A stretch of 5,456 nt of DNA from Candidatus Uhrbacteria bacterium (lineage in GTDB: Bacteria > Patescibacteriota > Patescibacteriia > UBA9934): positions 1-5,456 of the forward strand of contig JAUYIW010000040.1 in the NCBI GenBank assembly GCA_030688135.1, in the 5' to 3' direction. Of the stretch, positions 4,701 through 5,456 are shown piece after piece. Both the position numbers and the translations under genes were made by a program. The stretch's first letter is position 1, and every line of letters begins with the position of its first letter. Under the pieces are notes generated by a model that saw nothing but the letters and a program-made list of their open reading frames with translations, did not search any database and had not been told where the DNA came from.

Positions 4701-4731
4701 AAAAAGACAGAAGCACCGCCTCTGCCTTTTT
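4701..4731. terminator. Intrinsic terminator (bidirectional) after the DUF4870-like gene
   Basis: AAAAAGACAGA (4701-4711) faces TCTGCCTTTTT (4721-4731), giving an 11-bp stem with one G-U pair when read on the minus strand, a 9-base loop, and T-runs at either end depending on direction. It lies 56 bases beyond the stop codon of the minus-strand gene at 4787. Confidence 0.75.
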
Positions 4732-4737
4732 CAAAAA

Positions 4738-4793
4738 CTATAACCTATCACCTATTACCTAAAACCTAGAAGCTATAGGCTATTAGCTATATC
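4738..4793. repeat. Eight-unit heptamer array, each unit carrying TAG on the coding strand
   Basis: Eight gapless seven-base units, plus-strand consensus CTATNAS (for example CTATAAC, CTATCAC, CTATTAC, CTATAGG, CTATTAG), run from 4738 to 4793. Read on the minus strand every unit ends in TAG. The first supplies the stop codon of the membrane-protein gene (4789-4787), and the period of seven puts TAG in all three frames. The internal bases vary but CTA is invariant. Confidence 0.8.
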
Positions 4794-5116
4794 TTCAAAT
4801 TCTTCGCATACTTTCCTAAAATTGGCATTTCCCAACTCTCACCGGCAAGTGCCTTCAAAATACCTCCGACAGCAAGCAAAAGTAAAAACACATTTAATGC
4901 AAGTGCTGCTAGCCATCCTAGGATCGGAATGGCCATAAGTACCATGTTCACAATCATCACGCCTAATTCCGCAATAAACAAAACCAAACCTTGCTTGGCA
5001 TGAAATTGTGCAAACTTGGATTCTTTAGCAAACATGAGTGGAATAAAGCAAAGAACAAATATATAACCAACAGCGGCGATTACTTTATTTTCTTGAACGT
5101 CTTTGTCTTGTGGCAT
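4787..5116 (-). CDS. Small three-helix membrane protein, DUF4870/Tic20-like
   Basis: The 109-residue protein has a charged N-terminus, then three hydrophobic segments at about residues 11-29, 44-65 and 66-90, and a polar tail. The loop FAQFHAKQG (35-43) between helices 1 and 2 and the ending SWEMPILGKYAKNLKI, resembling the W.PILG region, are typical of DUF4870/Tic20-like proteins common in bacteria. The function of that family is not established; I infer only an inner-membrane location. No signal peptide is separable from helix 1. The ATG at 5116 follows an AT-only stretch with no ribosome-binding site. It is preceded by a long non-coding region with repeats and stands as a single gene, ending in a heptamer array and a hairpin terminator. 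Family assignment is by motif recognition only. Confidence 0.8.
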   Translation of the reverse strand: MPQDKDVQENKVIAAVGYIFVLCFIPLMFAKESKFAQFHAKQGLVLFIAELGVMIVNMVLMAIPILGWLAALALNVFLLLLAVGGILKALAGESWEMPILGKYAKNLKI

Positions 5117-5135
5117 AAAAATTTAAATTACGAGG

Positions 5136-5163
5136 TTTATTATTAATAAGCTGAAATTTATTG
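5136..5163. repeat. 28-bp direct repeat, copy 1
   Basis: It reads TTTATTATTAATAAGCTG and continues AAATTTATTG, matching copy 2 at 5177-5204 at nearly every position, with a start-to-start distance of 41 bp. It lies 20 bp upstream of the membrane-protein start codon, where a regulator or the promoter could sit. Confidence 0.65.
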
Positions 5164-5176
5164 ACTGTATGCATGA

Positions 5177-5204
5177 TTTATTATCGACAAGCTGAAATTT
5201 ATTA
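5177..5204. repeat. 28-bp direct repeat, copy 2
   Basis: It reads TTTATTATCGACAAGCTG and continues AAATTTATTA. It differs from copy 1 at a few central bases and the last. The shared core AAGCTGAAATTTATT is partly self-complementary at its ends. Confidence 0.65.
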
Positions 5205-5270
5205 TCTGGTCGCGCAATTTAAATAATAAACTTTTGCTACCTGACAGTAAACTCTGTCGACAGTAAATAA

Positions 5271-5400
5271 TCTTGAATTACGAAACTCGATGAGATTTGC
5301 GTGAACGGGCTGTTGATCTCCGTGAACCCTACTAAAACGTAGGGAGAACGGGGGCGACGGGCGCCCGTGAACGCAAAGATCGCGAGTTTCGTAATTCAAG
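5271..5400. mobile_element. MITE-like foldback element, 130 bp
   Basis: Perfect 18-bp terminal inverted repeats (5272-5289 and 5383-5400, CTTGAATTACG...) enclose a G/C-rich nested stem. TTGCG/CGCAA (5297-5301, 5372-5376) and CGGG/CCCG (5306-5309, 5364-5367) are separated by a symmetric TGAA/TGAA internal loop. An inner stem follows, CCGT/ACGG then CCCTAC/GTAGGG with loop TAAAAC (5320-5351). GTAAATAA lies directly outside both ends (5263-5270, one base from the left repeat; 5401-5408, flush on the right), as expected for an 8-bp target duplication. The AT-rich flanks weaken that last point. No transposase is present. A structured RNA is the alternative. Confidence 0.6.
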
Positions 5401-5424
5401 GTAAATAAACCCTGCTTGTCGTAA

Positions 5425-5433
5425 ATTATACCA
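5425..5433 (-). promoter_or_regulatory. Extended -10 promoter box (TGG-TATAAT)
   Basis: On the minus strand TGG is followed by a perfect TATAAT (5430-5425). No -35 hexamer is recognisable at 16-18 bases. If active, the transcript would begin near 5418, carry the whole foldback element as RNA and reach the membrane-protein gene after about 300 untranslated bases. Confidence 0.45.
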
Positions 5434-5456
5434 CAAAGACGAGGCATGCGCCCCGT

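Larger units (their letters stand above)
5117..5456. other. Gene-free upstream region of the membrane-protein gene
   Basis: This is about 340 bp without a gene. The only open frame (5202-5447, minus) runs through a hairpin element and reads as no known family. The region holds two 28-bp direct repeats, a small hairpin GACAG/CTGTC (5243-5258) with GACAGTAAA repeated at 5243-5251 and 5259-5267, a 130-bp foldback element and a promoter-like box near the right edge. Confidence 0.65.

Noticed and set aside
5272..5400. Self-cleaving (hammerhead-like) ribozyme, suggested by CGAAAC followed by GATGAG
   Set aside because: The core elements are in the wrong order and spacing for a hammerhead; CTGATGA and the cleavage triplet are missing.
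5202..5447. 81-codon minus-strand frame
   Set aside because: It passes through the whole 130-bp inverted-repeat element; composition follows the hairpin rather than a protein.

Overview
The window looks like a chromosomal segment from a small-genome, AT-leaning bacterium, most likely a Patescibacteria/CPR-type lineage. That assignment is an inference from style: weak or absent Shine-Dalgarno sites, extended -10 promoters, degenerate short tandem repeats beside genes and repeat-rich intergenic regions. No rRNA is present to confirm it. A complete RF2 gene implies that UGA is a normal stop here, which argues against the UGA-recoding CPR groups. Every convincing gene is on the minus strand.

Reading along the minus strand (right to left), the layout is as follows. 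(1) 5117-5456: an AT-rich, gene-free upstream region with a perfect -10 box, a 130-bp foldback element with 18-bp terminal inverted repeats and an apparent 8-bp target duplication, and a spaced 28-bp direct repeat. (2) 4787-5116: a small three-helix membrane protein (DUF4870/Tic20-like), whose stop codon lies in an eight-unit heptamer array followed by a hairpin terminator. (3) 4424-4700: a gene-free stretch with hairpins, a second terminator-like site and a 32-bp palindrome. (4) 4319-4423: a good promoter whose predicted start falls on the ATG of a 22-codon leader ORF, which ends one base before prfB. (5) 3211-4317: prfB (release factor 2), without the usual internal frameshift stop and with SPY in place of SPF. 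(6) 2527-3210: a repeat island with direct repeats, several strong hairpins and a 295-bp element that folds as a three-way junction. (7) 1519-2448 and 924-1517: a two-gene operon of an NAD-dependent sugar-nucleotide epimerase and tsaC, joined stop-N-ATG. (8) 448-923: a gene-free region with short degenerate repeats. (9) 1-447: the start of rsmA (ksgA), which runs off the window and carries an in-frame palindromic repeat.

TsaC (tRNA t6A synthesis), RF2 (termination) and RsmA (30S maturation) all serve translation. The epimerase probably feeds surface-glycan synthesis. The genes are ordinary. The unusual content is in the intergenic DNA: two large foldback elements of different design, hexamer and heptamer arrays starting at stop codons, and the leader ORF in front of prfB.
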